Below, in pieces: positions 39,467 to 48,451 of a stretch of DNA of 64,000 nucleotides. Numbering within the stretch: position 1 is the stretch's first letter; each line of letters opens with the position of its first letter. Position numbers and translations under genes: made by a program. The notes below the pieces were generated by a model. The model was not told where the DNA came from. It was given only the letters and a program-made list of their open reading frames with translations, and made no database searches. The stretch covers positions 62,001-126,000 of the forward strand of contig CANIEU010000002.1 of the NCBI GenBank assembly GCA_947466585.1, written 5' to 3'. Source of the DNA: Fibrobacterota bacterium. GTDB taxonomy: Bacteria > Fibrobacterota > Fibrobacteria > UBA11236.

Positions 39467-39494
39467 GACAGCCTACAGCGTGCAGCGAACAGCT
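39467..39494. repeat. Heptad-periodic arm after the Gfo/Idh/MocA gene (single arm)
   Basis: Four 7-mers: GACAGCC, TACAGCG, TGCAGCG, AACAGCT (pattern nnCAGCn). It begins five bases after the stop codon and runs into the terminator hairpin. No inverted partner arm was seen downstream. Confidence 0.6.
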
Positions 39495-39497
39495 GAG

Positions 39498-39534
39498 AAA
39501 AAAGGCCTCTCGGGAAACCGGGGGGCTTTTTTTT
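39498..39534 (+). terminator. Terminator after the Gfo/Idh/MocA gene
   Basis: GCCTCTCGG pairs with CCGGGGGGC across a GAAA loop, with A6 before and T8 after the stem. The symmetric A/T runs could make it work in both directions. Confidence 0.9.
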
Positions 39535-39657
39535 GGTCGAGCCTGATGTAGGCTCTTGGGTGTTCGGGTACCCTTGCTATCCCTCTTCCTTCCTGAAACC
39601 CATTGTCTTTTTCGGTGTCGGATCCGGTGGTGGTTCGAGCAAAGGTTCGAGTTTGTC

Positions 39658-40266
39658 CTACACGTCTGCGAGAATGGCATCGTGTTCCCGCAAAGCCAGT
39701 TCGGCCTCGGCCATCCTGCGACCCATGTCCTTATTTTCCAGTCCAATTTGCCGGAACTTGATGAACGCGCGGACGACGTAGAGACTCATTTGTACGGCCC
39801 GGGTGCTACGGAGGATTGTGGCGGCCATGAGCGCACCGTGTTCGGTGAATGCCCAGGGGAGGTACCGTTGGTTTCGCTTTGTTTGGTTGGTTTCTGGGGA
39901 TGCGATCACAAATTGTGATCGCATCGCTTTCGATTTTTGGGAATTTTCGCCATTTTTATCCGAACCGATCACAAATTCTGATCGGTTCGCTTCCGTTCTT
40001 GATGCGGTCACAGATTGTGACCGCATGTCGGCTTCCCCTAAACCGGTCGCAAATTGCGACCGCATTATGGTTTCCATTTCATCGGGAATCAGTTGGAACG
40101 CGAGGTCCAAGGGAAATCGATCCGTATTTCGCTTCAAGGCTTGGTTCAGTCGCATTGTGGGGACGCCGTATAGGCGCGCTAAGTCGGAATCGAGAATGAC
40201 TCGATGGCCGCGAAAGGAATGGAGGAGCGGGTCGAAGTCGGGGTTGGTTGAGGATTTTTCAGTCAT
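39658..40266 (-). CDS. ORF6N-domain DNA-binding protein with expanded repeat insert
   Basis: A 202-residue protein. Residues about 10-60 match the ORF6N (KilA-N related) domain: FRGHRVILDSDLARLYGV, LNQALKRNTDRFPLDLAFQL. The motif usually present once (about SQxVTS followed by YLPYAFTEHG) is repeated four times as MRSQFAT, MRSQSVTAS, NRSEFVIGS, MRSQFVIAS before YLPWAFTEHGALM. The C-terminal part (LYVVRAFIKFRQIG, then a short coiled coil) is normal. ORF6N proteins are common in phages and mobile elements. ATG 40266 gives the conserved start, but GGAG abuts it; a longer frame reaches 40389. Confidence 0.82.
   Translation of the reverse strand: MTEKSSTNPDFDPLLHSFRGHRVILDSDLARLYGVPTMRLNQALKRNTDRFPLDLAFQLIPDEMETIMRSQFATGLGEADMRSQSVTASRTEANRSEFVIGSDKNGENSQKSKAMRSQFVIASPETNQTKRNQRYLPWAFTEHGALMAATILRSTRAVQMSLYVVRAFIKFRQIGLENKDMGRRMAEAELALREHDAILADV
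39899..40062. repeat. Four dyad-symmetric coding repeats inside the ORF6N gene
   Basis: Palindromes at 39899-39925 (arms GATGCGATCACAA, centre 1 nt), 39961-39989 (arms CGAACCGATCA, 7-nt centre), 40002-40026 (arms ATGCGGTCACA, 3-nt centre) and 40044-40062 (arms CGGTCGCAA, 1-nt centre). Centres are 63, 39 and 39 bp apart, all multiples of three. Differences between copies are matched on both arms, so each stays self-complementary. Confidence 0.85.
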
Positions 40267-40445
40267 CTCCAAAAACTGAATCCATCCCGGTTTTTTCGTC
40301 GTGACGGCGGTCACAGCCCTGGATGTGGATTTCTGATCGTTTTGGCCAAACTCGCAGGTTATAGGTTTCGACAAGGTGACGCAGGTCACTGGGCCAGATT
40401 CCTCTTAATAGTTTTCGGGCATCCATATCCAGCAGAGAGATCGTC

Positions 40446-41084
40446 ATGAAAATCGGAATCTTGGGTTCAGGTATTGTGGCCAAAACCTTGGCAATAGGTT
40501 TTCTCAAGCACGGGCATGCGGTCACGATGGGTATGCGCGATGCGGCCAAGTTGGCGGAGTGGAAAGCTTCAAATCCCACAGGCGCTATCGGATCCTTTGC
40601 GGATGCAGCAACTTTCGGAGAAGTTCTCGTTCTCGCGGTTCATGGTTCGGCTGCGGCCGATGTGGTCCATTTGGCAGGTGCCGCGAACATTGCCGGCAAG
40701 GTGATTCTCGACACCTGCAATCCCATCGCCGACGGTGGACCGGACAAGGGTGTTTTGAAATTTTTCACCACGCTCGACGATTCGTTGATGGAAAAACTGC
40801 AGCACGATTTCCCGACCGCGCATTTTGTGAAGGCGTTTAACTCCGTGGGCGCGGCGCGCATGGTCGATCCGGTGTTCGCGGGCGGGAAACCGTCGATGTT
40901 CATTTGTGGGAACGATGCTGGAGCGAAGGAAATGGCGGCGGGGATTCTCGATCAGTTCGGCTGGGAGGTTGAAGACATGGGCTGCGTCGAAGGCGCGCGG
41001 GCGATTGAGCCGTTGTGCATTTTGTGGTGCATCCCCGGCTTCTTGCGGAACGAGTGGGCCCATGCGTTCAAGTTGCTGAAGTAG
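40446..41084 (+). CDS. NADP/F420-dependent oxidoreductase-like protein
   Basis: A 212-residue single Rossmann-fold protein. The start KIGILGSGIVAKTLAIGFLKHGHAVTMGMRD fits the NADPH-dependent F420 reductase/Npd group, as does VHGSAAADVVHLAG, ILDTCNPIADGG, VKAFNSVGAARM and the C-terminal EPLCILWCIPG. There is no sign of F420 biosynthesis genes nearby, so the acceptor is uncertain. Confidence 0.82.
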   Translation: MKIGILGSGIVAKTLAIGFLKHGHAVTMGMRDAAKLAEWKASNPTGAIGSFADAATFGEVLVLAVHGSAAADVVHLAGAANIAGKVILDTCNPIADGGPDKGVLKFFTTLDDSLMEKLQHDFPTAHFVKAFNSVGAARMVDPVFAGGKPSMFICGNDAGAKEMAAGILDQFGWEVEDMGCVEGARAIEPLCILWCIPGFLRNEWAHAFKLLK

Positions 41085-41098
41085 CTGTTCGGAATCGT

Positions 41099-41135
41099 GG
41101 CGCCTCTGTATGCCCTGCCAGTTTACACAGGCGCC
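41099..41135. repeat. Hairpin downstream of the NADP-oxidoreductase-like gene
   Basis: GGCGCCTCTGT pairs with ACACAGGCGCC with one mismatch and a 15-nt loop. It starts 15 bp after the stop codon, just ahead of the terminator. Confidence 0.55.
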
Positions 41136-41137
41136 TA

Positions 41138-41175
41138 AAAGAAAAAGCCCACGATCGCTCGGAGGCTTTTTCTTT
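41138..41175. terminator. Bidirectional terminator between convergent genes
   Basis: AAAGAAAAAGCC pairs perfectly with GGCTTTTTCTTT across a 14-nt loop. The T-rich side serves the plus-strand gene and the complementary run serves ilvD on the minus strand. Confidence 0.88.
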
Positions 41176-41190
41176 GCCGACATTTCTTCG

Positions 41191-41225
41191 TGATCTGGAT
41201 CCCGGCCTGCGCCGGGATGACAGAC
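41191..41225. repeat. Small dispersed palindromic repeat (GGATCCCGGC...GCCGGGATGACA type)
   Basis: ATCCCGGC-CTGC-GCCGGGAT flanked by TGG on the left and GACAGACG on the right. This is the widespread bacterial palindromic unit whose reverse-strand translation gives CHPGAGRDPD. It lies between the terminator and the ilvD stop. Only one copy was seen in the window. Confidence 0.65.
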
Positions 41226-41235
41226 GTGGGGCGAA

Positions 41236-42912
41236 CTACGCGTCCGTGACGCACCCTTCCGATGCCGTCGACACCGTCTTGATGTACTTGTACAGCGTAC
41301 CCTGCGTGATCTTGTAGGGCGGGGCCTTCCAGCCGTTGAAGCGCGCCGCAATTTCGTCCAGCGTGAGATCCGCATCGATGGTGTTTTTATCCGCATCGAT
41401 GGTGATCACGTCGCCGTCCTTGAGGATCGCGATCACGCCACCCGTCTGCGCTTCCGGCGTGACGTGGCCCACCACAAACCCGTGCGTACCGCCTGAGAAG
41501 CGACCGTCGGTGATGAGAGCCACGCTCTTGCCGAGACCCGCGCCCATGATGGCGGAAGTTACGGTGAGCATTTCGCTCATGCCCGGGCCGCCCTTGGGGC
41601 CCTCGTAGCGGATCACCACCACATCGCCGGCCTTGATCTCTTTGCGTTCCAGCGCGTGCAGCGTCTCTTCTTCGGAGTCGTACACCTTTGCCGGGCCCGT
41701 GAATTGGAGGCCTTCCTTACCGGTGATCTTGGCGACGGCGCCTTCGGTGGCGAGATTGCCGTACAGGATGCGCAGGTGGCCGGTGGGCTTGAGCGGTTTC
41801 GATACGTCGTGGATGATGACCTGGCCCTCTTTGAGTCCGGGCAGATCGGCCACGTTCTCGGCGAGGGTTTTTCCGGTAACCGTCATGCACTCGCCATGTA
41901 GGAAGCCTTCCTTGAGGAGCAGCTTCTGCACGGCAGCGACGCCGCCCACGTTGTGAAGGTCTTCGAACACATACTTGCCGCTCGGCTTGAGGTCGGCGAG
42001 ATACGGCGTCTTCGCACTGATGGCCATAAAGTCGTCAATGGTGAGGTTCACACCCGCCGCCTTCGACATGGCGATGAGATGCAGCACGGCATTGGTGGAA
42101 CCGCCGAGCGCGATTACCACCGTGATGGCGTTCTCGAACGCTTTGCGCGTCATGATGTCGCGCGGCTTGAGGTCGAGCTCGAGCGCCTTGCGGATCGCCG
42201 GGCCGAGCTTCGCGAATTCCGACGCCTTGTCCGCGCTGGTCGCGGGCATAGAGGAGTCCAGCGGCAAAGACATGCCCAAGGACTCGATGGCCGCGGCCAT
42301 GGTATTCGCCGTGTACATGCCGCCGCAGGCACCCTGGCCGGGGCAGGCGTGCGCGATCACTTCGTTCATCTGTGTCTCGTCAATGCGGCCGCCGACGAAC
42401 TCGCCGTACGCTTCGAAGGCCGACACCACATCGAGTGCCTTGCCGTGCAGGTGCCCCGGCATGATCGTGCCGCCGTAGACCATGATGCTGGGGCGGTTCA
42501 CACGCGCCATTGCCATTAAGGCGCCAGGCATGTTCTTATCGCAGCCCACCACCGAGATATTGGCGTCATACCACTGCGCGCACATCACGGTTTCGATGGA
42601 GTCGGCGATCAGGTCACGCGACTGCAACGAGTAGTTCATGCCTTCGGTGCCCATGGAGATGCCGTCGCTCACACCGATGGTGTGGAACATGAGACCGACC
42701 ATGCCGTTTGCGTTGACGCTCTTCTTGATTTCGGCGGCGAAACCGTTCAGGTGCATGTTGCAGGGGTTGCCGTCCCAGCCGGTGCTGGCGATTCCGACCT
42801 GTGCCTTGTGCATGTCTTCATCGGAGAGGCCGATGGCGTGGAGCATGGCCTTGGAGCCGGGCTGCGACACGGATTCGGTGAGGCGGGCGCTGAATTTGTT
42901 GAGCTTCGTCAT
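41236..42912 (-). CDS. ilvD: Dihydroxy-acid dehydratase IlvD
   Basis: A 558-residue Fe-S dehydratase for valine/isoleucine synthesis. Cluster Cys residues are in [20 protein letters not shown] and [18 protein letters not shown]. Other marks are [21 protein letters not shown] and [24 protein letters not shown] 42912 is chosen over an in-frame start at 42936. It lies 52 bp after purQ on the same strand and is followed by the bidirectional terminator. Confidence 0.95.
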   Translation of the reverse strand: MTKLNKFSARLTESVSQPGSKAMLHAIGLSDEDMHKAQVGIASTGWDGNPCNMHLNGFAAEIKKSVNANGMVGLMFHTIGVSDGISMGTEGMNYSLQSRDLIADSIETVMCAQWYDANISVVGCDKNMPGALMAMARVNRPSIMVYGGTIMPGHLHGKALDVVSAFEAYGEFVGGRIDETQMNEVIAHACPGQGACGGMYTANTMAAAIESLGMSLPLDSSMPATSADKASEFAKLGPAIRKALELDLKPRDIMTRKAFENAITVVIALGGSTNAVLHLIAMSKAAGVNLTIDDFMAISAKTPYLADLKPSGKYVFEDLHNVGGVAAVQKLLLKEGFLHGECMTVTGKTLAENVADLPGLKEGQVIIHDVSKPLKPTGHLRILYGNLATEGAVAKITGKEGLQFTGPAKVYDSEEETLHALERKEIKAGDVVVIRYEGPKGGPGMSEMLTVTSAIMGAGLGKSVALITDGRFSGGTHGFVVGHVTPEAQTGGVIAILKDGDVITIDADKNTIDADLTLDEIAARFNGWKAPPYKITQGTLYKYIKTVSTASEGCVTDA

Positions 42913-42964
42913 GTTTCTATCCAAGGTTAAAGTCAAAAATCCTGAAGACCGGTTTTTACCGGTA

Positions 42965-43750
42965 TTAGCTTACGTACTCGATCGCGTTGCGGAAAATCTG
43001 CAGCCCGTCACCTTCGGCCTTTTGGCCGTCACGCTGCCACTGCGGATGCTGCGTCGGAAGCACATGGGCTTCGGGGTGGGGCATCAGGCCGAAGACGAGG
43101 CCGTCCTTGCTGCACAGACCTGCGATGTGGCCCGTCGAGCCGTTTGGGTTCGCAGGGAACCCCGCAGGCTCGCTGCCGTCCGCATTGCAATAGCGCAAAC
43201 AGGTTTGCCCGTTGGCTTCCAGTTCCTTCAACAGCTCCGGGTTGCCGGGGATGAACTTGCCTTCGCCGTGGCGCACGGGCAGGTAAATCTGCGAGAGTCC
43301 TTTGAGCCACACGCTGCTGACGTTCGCGTCGGTTTTGAGATAGCACCAGCGGTTCTCGAACCGCCCCGAATCGTTGTAGGTGAGTGTGCAGGTCTGCGTA
43401 AACGACGCCGGTTCGGTGCCGGGCAGAAGACCCAGCTTCACCAAAACCTGAAACCCGTTGCAGATGCCGATGATCGGCGTCTTCTTCTCGCGCAGGCGCA
43501 GTAGGGTGTCGCCCAGCTTGTAGCGCAGTCGGTTGGCGAACACGCGGCCGCTGGCGATATGATCGCCGAACGAGAATCCGCCCGGCACGGCGAGAATGGC
43601 GAAGTCTTCGAGCTTCACACTGCCATCTATGGCGTCGTGCAAATGTACGCGCTCAGCGTTACCGCCGGCGAGATTGAAACTGTGCGCCAACTCGATGTCG
43701 GAGTTGATGCCGTAGCCGGTAAGAATCGCGATGCGTGGCTTGGTGGTCAT
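42965..43750 (-). CDS. purQ: Phosphoribosylformylglycinamidine synthase glutaminase subunit PurQ
   Basis: A 261-residue class I glutamine amidotransferase. Nucleophile Cys is in [19 protein letters not shown]; the His-Glu pair is in [28 protein letters not shown] is typical. It supplies ammonia to PurL for FGAM formation in purine synthesis. ATG 43750 is one base after the purL stop. It is longer than the usual ~230-residue PurQ and resembles the glutaminase domain of large PurL proteins. Confidence 0.92.
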   Translation of the reverse strand: MTTKPRIAILTGYGINSDIELAHSFNLAGGNAERVHLHDAIDGSVKLEDFAILAVPGGFSFGDHIASGRVFANRLRYKLGDTLLRLREKKTPIIGICNGFQVLVKLGLLPGTEPASFTQTCTLTYNDSGRFENRWCYLKTDANVSSVWLKGLSQIYLPVRHGEGKFIPGNPELLKELEANGQTCLRYCNADGSEPAGFPANPNGSTGHIAGLCSKDGLVFGLMPHPEAHVLPTQHPQWQRDGQKAEGDGLQIFRNAIEYVS

Positions 43751-43751
43751 G

Positions 43752-46700
43752 TCAGAAATCCAGCGGCTTGCGCCATGCGGTGAAGGCTTCGTCCACCGTG
43801 GTGTCGATGAGGGTGCGGGTGCCGCGGCGCACGCGCAAGGCATTGTCGGCCATTACGGTTCCCACGAGAGAGAAGGCGCTTCCGGCGAGGAGTTTTTCGA
43901 ATGCCGCGGCATTTTCCGGAGTGACCGAAACCACAAAGCGTCCCTGACTTTCGCCGAAGAGCAACGCTAGGTCGGAGACTTCGAGTTCGAGCTTGCCCAC
44001 CGGTTCCAAAGCCACGTTGACATCCATGCCGAGGCGGCCGCCGAGCGCCGATTCCGCGAGGGCAACCCAGAGGCCACCATCGGAGCAGTCGTGCACCGAG
44101 CGCGCGAGGCCCTGCTGGATGACCGCAAAGAGCTTCTTGTACAGGGCGAAGTTCGCCGCGAAGTCGGTGACCGGCACCGCAGTCCCGACGGCACCGAGGC
44201 CCGCGAAGTATTCCGATCCGCCCAATTCTTCCTTGGTCGTTCCCAATACATAGACGAGATCGCCGGCTTTTTTGAAGTCGATGGTCGCGGTCTTTTGTGC
44301 GTCGGGCATGGGGCCGACGACGGTGACCATGAGCGTGGGCGGCACGCTGATCTTGGTCGCGCCCTTGCCGTAGTCGTTCTTCATCGAATCCTTTCCCGAT
44401 ATGAGCGGAAGGTCGTAGGCGATGCAGATGTCGTAGAGCGCCTGGTTGGCGCGCACCAGCTGAGCCATTTTGTATTGGCCGTCTGGAGTGGCTTCGGACT
44501 CCACCGGATCGGGCCAGCAGAAGTTGTCGAGCGCGGCCAACTTGCCCGGTTCGCCGCCAACGGCGACGGCGTTGCGCACCGCTTCGTCCACAGCCGCCGC
44601 AGCCATGTGGTAGGCGTCGATGTCGCTGTAACGCGGAACAATACCGTGCGAGACCACGAGGCCTTCCTTGCGGTCGGTCAGCGGTTTGATCACGGCCGCG
44701 TCACTGGGACCGTCGTTTTCTTTGCCCATGAAGGGCTTCACCACGCTCTGACCCTGCACTTCGTGGTCGTATTGACGCACCCACGTCTCCTTGGAGCAGA
44801 TGTTGAGCGCGCCGAGCAGTTGGAGCGCGTCGGCATTGATATCGCGTTTAGCGAGCGATGCCGCAGGCGGATCGAGGTGCACGGGAGGCTTCCAATGCGC
44901 CTTGATGTGCATCTTCGGATTACCGTCGTGCAAAAAGTCCATGTCCATGCGGCACACGGATTTTTCGTCGAAGTAGCACTCGAAGCGTCCGCTGTCGGTG
45001 AAGGTGCCGAGGTTGGAGACTTCCACATCGCGGCGCGCGGCGAGGTCGCGGAAGGCTTCCCAGTTTTCGGGCTGTACCGCGAACGACATTCGCTCCTGCG
45101 CTTCGGAGACGAGGATTTCCCACGGGTCGAGGCCGGCGTATTTGAGTGGTGCTTTGTCGAGGTGCAACTCGCAGCCGCCCGATTCACGCGCCATTTCGCC
45201 GAGCGAGCTGGAGAGGCCGCCGGCTCCGTTGTCGGTGACGAAGCGGAACAAGCCGAGGTCGCGCGCTTCGAGCAAAAAGTCGAGCATCTTCTTTTGCGTG
45301 ATCGGGTCGCCGATCTGAACGGCCGAGACAGGCGAAGCTTCGGTCAGGGCGATGGACGAGAAGGTCGCGCCGTGGATGCCGTCCTTACCGATGCGTCCGC
45401 CCGCCATCACGATGCGGTCGCCGGGCACGATCGACTTTTGCCACGAGGGCTTGCCGTGCAGCTCCGACGGGATCAATCCGCCCGTTCCGCAGAACACCAG
45501 CGGCTTGCCGAGGAAACGGTCGTCGAACACGATGGAGCCGTTCACGGTGGGAATGCCGGACTCGTTGCCGCCATCCTTCACGCCGCGATGCACTTCCTTC
45601 ATCAGCCGCTTGGGATGATGCAGCTTTTCGGGAACGGCTTTGTCGTAATACGGTGACGCAAAGCAAAACACATCGGTGTTGAAGATGGGCTTGCAGCCCA
45701 TGCCGCAGCCGAGGATGTCGCGGTTCACTCCCACGATGCCCGTCATGGCGCCGCCGAACGGGTCGAGCGCTGAAGGACTGTTATGCGTTTCGGCCTTCAT
45801 GGCCACGTCCCAACCTTCGGCGAAGGCGATGATGCCGGCGTTGTCGGTGAACACCGACTTGAGCCACGGCGCCTTGGGCCGCACGGCGTTTGTGGCAGCC
45901 TTCACGAAGGTCTTGTACAGCGAGTGGATGGTTTCGGTTTTCCCATTCTCATCCGTATACTCGACATCCGCCGCGAAAATCTTGTGCTTGCAATGTTCGC
46001 TCCAAGTTTGGGCGATCATTTCGAGTTCCACGTCGGTGGGGTCGAGCGGCATGCCGGCGGCCTTGCGTTCCGCCTGCACCGCAGCATCGGCGAAGTGTGC
46101 GCGCACGACCTGCATTTCTTCCAGCGTTAACGCGAGCAGCATCTCGTCCGAAAGTTTTTGAAGTTGGGCGGGGTCTTCCGGCAACGCAATTGTTTTGGTA
46201 CTCGGCTGGTGAGGCACCACGACCTTACGCGACTGCGCGGGAATACCTGTCTTCGCGTCCCAATCGGCGCGCGCCATCACCTGCCAGGTTTCGATCAACG
46301 GATTGGCGAGCAGCGTGGTGGCCACACGCACGGCCTGGTCGCGGGTGAGTTTGCCTTTGAGCAGCACCTGACGGCCCGCGTACACCTTGTCGTCCTCGAC
46401 GAGTTTGCGTCCCGTGCTCGATAAGGCATCGGCCACGCCTTCGCGCGCCGAGCGGCCCACGTTGTCGGTCACGCCGGGCTTGAAGCCGGCTTCGATGAGC
46501 CAATCGAAATCGGGGAGTGCGGCGATAGCCGCCGGAGCGTTGACCGCGTAGGACTCCGTCACAGGGTCGCAGAACAAATCGTGCCCGATCCGCTCCACGT
46601 CGGCTGGATTCAGGTCCATTTCGAGGGTGTACACCCGGATGAGGGCGGCGGCCTCGGCGATTGTGGCCGGGAGCCCGAGATCTTCGCGCATCGCCTTAAG

Positions 46701-46763
46701 AATGCGGTGCGCGGGGGAGTCGGTTGCGGGGCTTTTCTGGGCGACCTCGATGCGATTGAGCAA
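43752..46763 (-). CDS. purL: Phosphoribosylformylglycinamidine synthase PurL (large type)
   Basis: A 1003-residue FGAM synthase. Residues about 25-170 look PurS-like and duplicated (LIRVYTLEMDLNPADVERIGHDLF, then VYAGRQVLLKGKLTRDQAVRVATTLL), which would remove the need for a separate PurS. Synthase motifs include TWSEHCKHKIFAADV, AETHNSPSALDPFGGAMTGIVGVNRD and ISGKDSMKNDY. It lacks the C-terminal glutaminase domain of ~1300-residue PurL, which is encoded by purQ downstream. The TTG start has GGAATCCC upstream. Confidence 0.93.
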   Translation of the reverse strand: MLNRIEVAQKSPATDSPAHRILKAMREDLGLPATIAEAAALIRVYTLEMDLNPADVERIGHDLFCDPVTESYAVNAPAAIAALPDFDWLIEAGFKPGVTDNVGRSAREGVADALSSTGRKLVEDDKVYAGRQVLLKGKLTRDQAVRVATTLLANPLIETWQVMARADWDAKTGIPAQSRKVVVPHQPSTKTIALPEDPAQLQKLSDEMLLALTLEEMQVVRAHFADAAVQAERKAAGMPLDPTDVELEMIAQTWSEHCKHKIFAADVEYTDENGKTETIHSLYKTFVKAATNAVRPKAPWLKSVFTDNAGIIAFAEGWDVAMKAETHNSPSALDPFGGAMTGIVGVNRDILGCGMGCKPIFNTDVFCFASPYYDKAVPEKLHHPKRLMKEVHRGVKDGGNESGIPTVNGSIVFDDRFLGKPLVFCGTGGLIPSELHGKPSWQKSIVPGDRIVMAGGRIGKDGIHGATFSSIALTEASPVSAVQIGDPITQKKMLDFLLEARDLGLFRFVTDNGAGGLSSSLGEMARESGGCELHLDKAPLKYAGLDPWEILVSEAQERMSFAVQPENWEAFRDLAARRDVEVSNLGTFTDSGRFECYFDEKSVCRMDMDFLHDGNPKMHIKAHWKPPVHLDPPAASLAKRDINADALQLLGALNICSKETWVRQYDHEVQGQSVVKPFMGKENDGPSDAAVIKPLTDRKEGLVVSHGIVPRYSDIDAYHMAAAAVDEAVRNAVAVGGEPGKLAALDNFCWPDPVESEATPDGQYKMAQLVRANQALYDICIAYDLPLISGKDSMKNDYGKGATKISVPPTLMVTVVGPMPDAQKTATIDFKKAGDLVYVLGTTKEELGGSEYFAGLGAVGTAVPVTDFAANFALYKKLFAVIQQGLARSVHDCSDGGLWVALAESALGGRLGMDVNVALEPVGKLELEVSDLALLFGESQGRFVVSVTPENAAAFEKLLAGSAFSLVGTVMADNALRVRRGTRTLIDTTVDEAFTAWRKPLDF

Positions 46764-46904
46764 GGCGGGATTCCTTCGGGGCGGACGGCGGAAATGGGGT
46801 CGTGGAGAGGGTAGAAGTTTAGAATTTTGTAGGTCTTCGCTGTCCCCTCTGTCGTGCCATTCGGCAACAAAAAAGCCCCTAAGGAGCTAACTTTCTCCCT
46901 CCGT

Positions 46905-46980
46905 GTCCTCATAGCTCAACAGGATAGAGCCGTGGTTTCCTAAACCGCTGATCCCCGTTCGAGTCGGGGTGAGGACACCA
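46905..46980 (+). tRNA. tRNA-Arg (anticodon CCT)
   Basis: 76 nt including an encoded CCA. Acceptor GTCCTCA pairs with TGAGGAC; the anticodon loop TTCCTAA sits on a GTGGT/ACCGC stem; the T-arm is CCCCG-TTCGAGT-CGGGG. It reads AGG codons. Confidence 0.95.
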
Positions 46981-47031
46981 TTTTTTCGTAAACCGTCACA
47001 CCGCCGCATTTTTTGGCGTTATCTTGCGCAA

Positions 47032-47856
47032 GTGATCGCCTCATCCCCCCATTTGGATCCGGTTGCTGACCGATTCCGCCGTTCGGCTTCGGCTTGGCTC
47101 GGTCTTGCAACGGTTTTCGGAATTGCAATTCTCGCAGCCTCCCCATCGGCCGCCGAGGACAAGGATTCGGTTCTCTCCCGCCTCGATCAGGCGCGCGCCC
47201 TCTCTGCAAAAACCGTGCTCCAGCTCGACTCCCTGCGGGGTCAGGTGTTGCAATTCTCCACTTCGGGTTCCGGATCCGCTCCTTCCGAAATTAGTCACGA
47301 AGACTCCTTGATTTGGCGCGAAGTGCGCGCCGAAAAACGCCGCCGCATCGAATTGGAAAAGGCGTTTGACTTCCGCCGCGCCTCGCTGGGTTACACCTTC
47401 AATCCCAACCTCGTCCTCGGCATGAACGCCATCGGCTGGGTAGGGGATTGGGGCGCCAAAATCGACGGTCGCTTCAGCATGATCGAGAGCCGGCGCGCCG
47501 TGGGCGGAAACCTCTCCCTTCGTTATGCGGTGCATGAGTTTTATCTCACCGGTGAAGATATGTTTACGCGTCTCTATCTCTTCACGGGGTCGGGGTATTA
47601 TTGGGAGCGCTCCCGTGCCTCGGCGCACGTGTGGTACGAAATTCCCGACCGCGTTTGGCGCGCACAAATCGGAGCCGGAACCGAGCTCGGCCTGCGCGAG
47701 ATGAACGGTACGCGCTTCACTCCCGAAATCGGATTTCAGGGCAGCCGGTTTCTGACCCGGTATCAGGAATCCTCCTTATACACCGGCGATAGCCCGCGCA
47801 GCGACTTCTCGCTGTACCCGTACTACGCCATCCACATCAACTTCTACTTCCTGTGA
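47032..47856 (+). CDS. Exported protein, probable outer-membrane beta-barrel
   Basis: A 274-residue protein with signal peptide (SAWLGLATVFGIAILAASPSAA), a short coiled-coil-like region (VLSRLDQARALSAKTVLQLDSLRGQV), a charged stretch RAEKRRRIELEKAF, then alternating strands (RASLGYTFNPNLVLGMNAIGWVG, YYWERSRASAHVWYEI) ending YAIHINFYFL, a typical barrel C-terminus. The function is not recognised. GTG 47032 is the first start after the tRNA; longer frames overlap the tRNA. The stop overlaps the start of the next gene. Confidence 0.65.
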   Translation: MIASSPHLDPVADRFRRSASAWLGLATVFGIAILAASPSAAEDKDSVLSRLDQARALSAKTVLQLDSLRGQVLQFSTSGSGSAPSEISHEDSLIWREVRAEKRRRIELEKAFDFRRASLGYTFNPNLVLGMNAIGWVGDWGAKIDGRFSMIESRRAVGGNLSLRYAVHEFYLTGEDMFTRLYLFTGSGYYWERSRASAHVWYEIPDRVWRAQIGAGTELGLREMNGTRFTPEIGFQGSRFLTRYQESSLYTGDSPRSDFSLYPYYAIHINFYFL

Positions 47857-48368
47857 ACGCGCATACCTTTTTCCGGGCCTGTTCCCTGTTGCTGCTGTTG
47901 GGCGGCGGTGCGGCCGTACGCGCGGAGTATGCGAAAGACACCGCCTCCGCGGCACAGATGCAGGCGCTCGAACGTAAAATCTATGTGGGCGTTGGGGTCG
48001 GTTACGAAGCCGGAAACGGCATCCGTCTGGGCGGTTCCATCGGGCGGCACGGGCTCGAAACAGGCTTCGGAATCACCTATTCCGGCGAGACCGGTGAAAT
48101 GAACTACAGCGTCGGAGCGCGCTACCTCAATACGTTGTATGAAGGTGCCTACGCTTGGGTCGGCGCGGGAAAATTGGGACATCGTCGCGCCTCCGACCAT
48201 GGGTCCCTCCAGTCCATGGGCGCGGGACTCGGAATCGCCTGGGATCTCGGACCGATGTTCCGGCTCATGATCGATTCGGGCTGGCACCTGTATTCCGATA
48301 CCGAACTTGCCGATGGCAAGACTCAGATCAATCCCACCATCAACGCAGCGGTCGTTTACATCTGGTAG
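47853..48368 (+). CDS. Small exported beta-rich protein, probable barrel
   Basis: A 171-residue protein with a signal peptide (FFRACSLLLLLGGGAAVRA) and Gly/aromatic beta-strands: IYVGVGVGYEAGNGIRLGGSIG, GFGITYSGETGEMNYSVGARYL, ending NAAVVYIW. This suggests an eight-stranded-type outer-membrane barrel. GTG 47853 overlaps the preceding stop (GTGA), so both envelope proteins are made together. Family not recognised. Confidence 0.65.
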   Translation: MNAHTFFRACSLLLLLGGGAAVRAEYAKDTASAAQMQALERKIYVGVGVGYEAGNGIRLGGSIGRHGLETGFGITYSGETGEMNYSVGARYLNTLYEGAYAWVGAGKLGHRRASDHGSLQSMGAGLGIAWDLGPMFRLMIDSGWHLYSDTELADGKTQINPTINAAVVYIW

Positions 48369-48451
48369 ATCGATTTTAGGGTTCGGGGTCGTTCCGGGCC
48401 GCGCCTTTTTGGTTCGCTTTCGGTAATTGATGGGGTTAAATTTCCCAGTCT

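Noticed and set aside
39899-40062. CRISPR-like array in the ORF6N gene
   Set aside because: The copies are coding, in frame, only four, with palindromes that differ between units and no constant repeat or spacer length; there are no cas genes.
46868-46895. Terminator AAAAAAGCCCCTAAGGAGCT before tRNA-Arg
   Set aside because: The stem is imperfect and no T-run follows on the plus strand, and no plus-strand gene ends there.
46969-47031. Start of the barrel gene inside tRNA-Arg
   Set aside because: The ATG-like start would lie within the tRNA 3' end; GTG 47032 gives a normal signal peptide.
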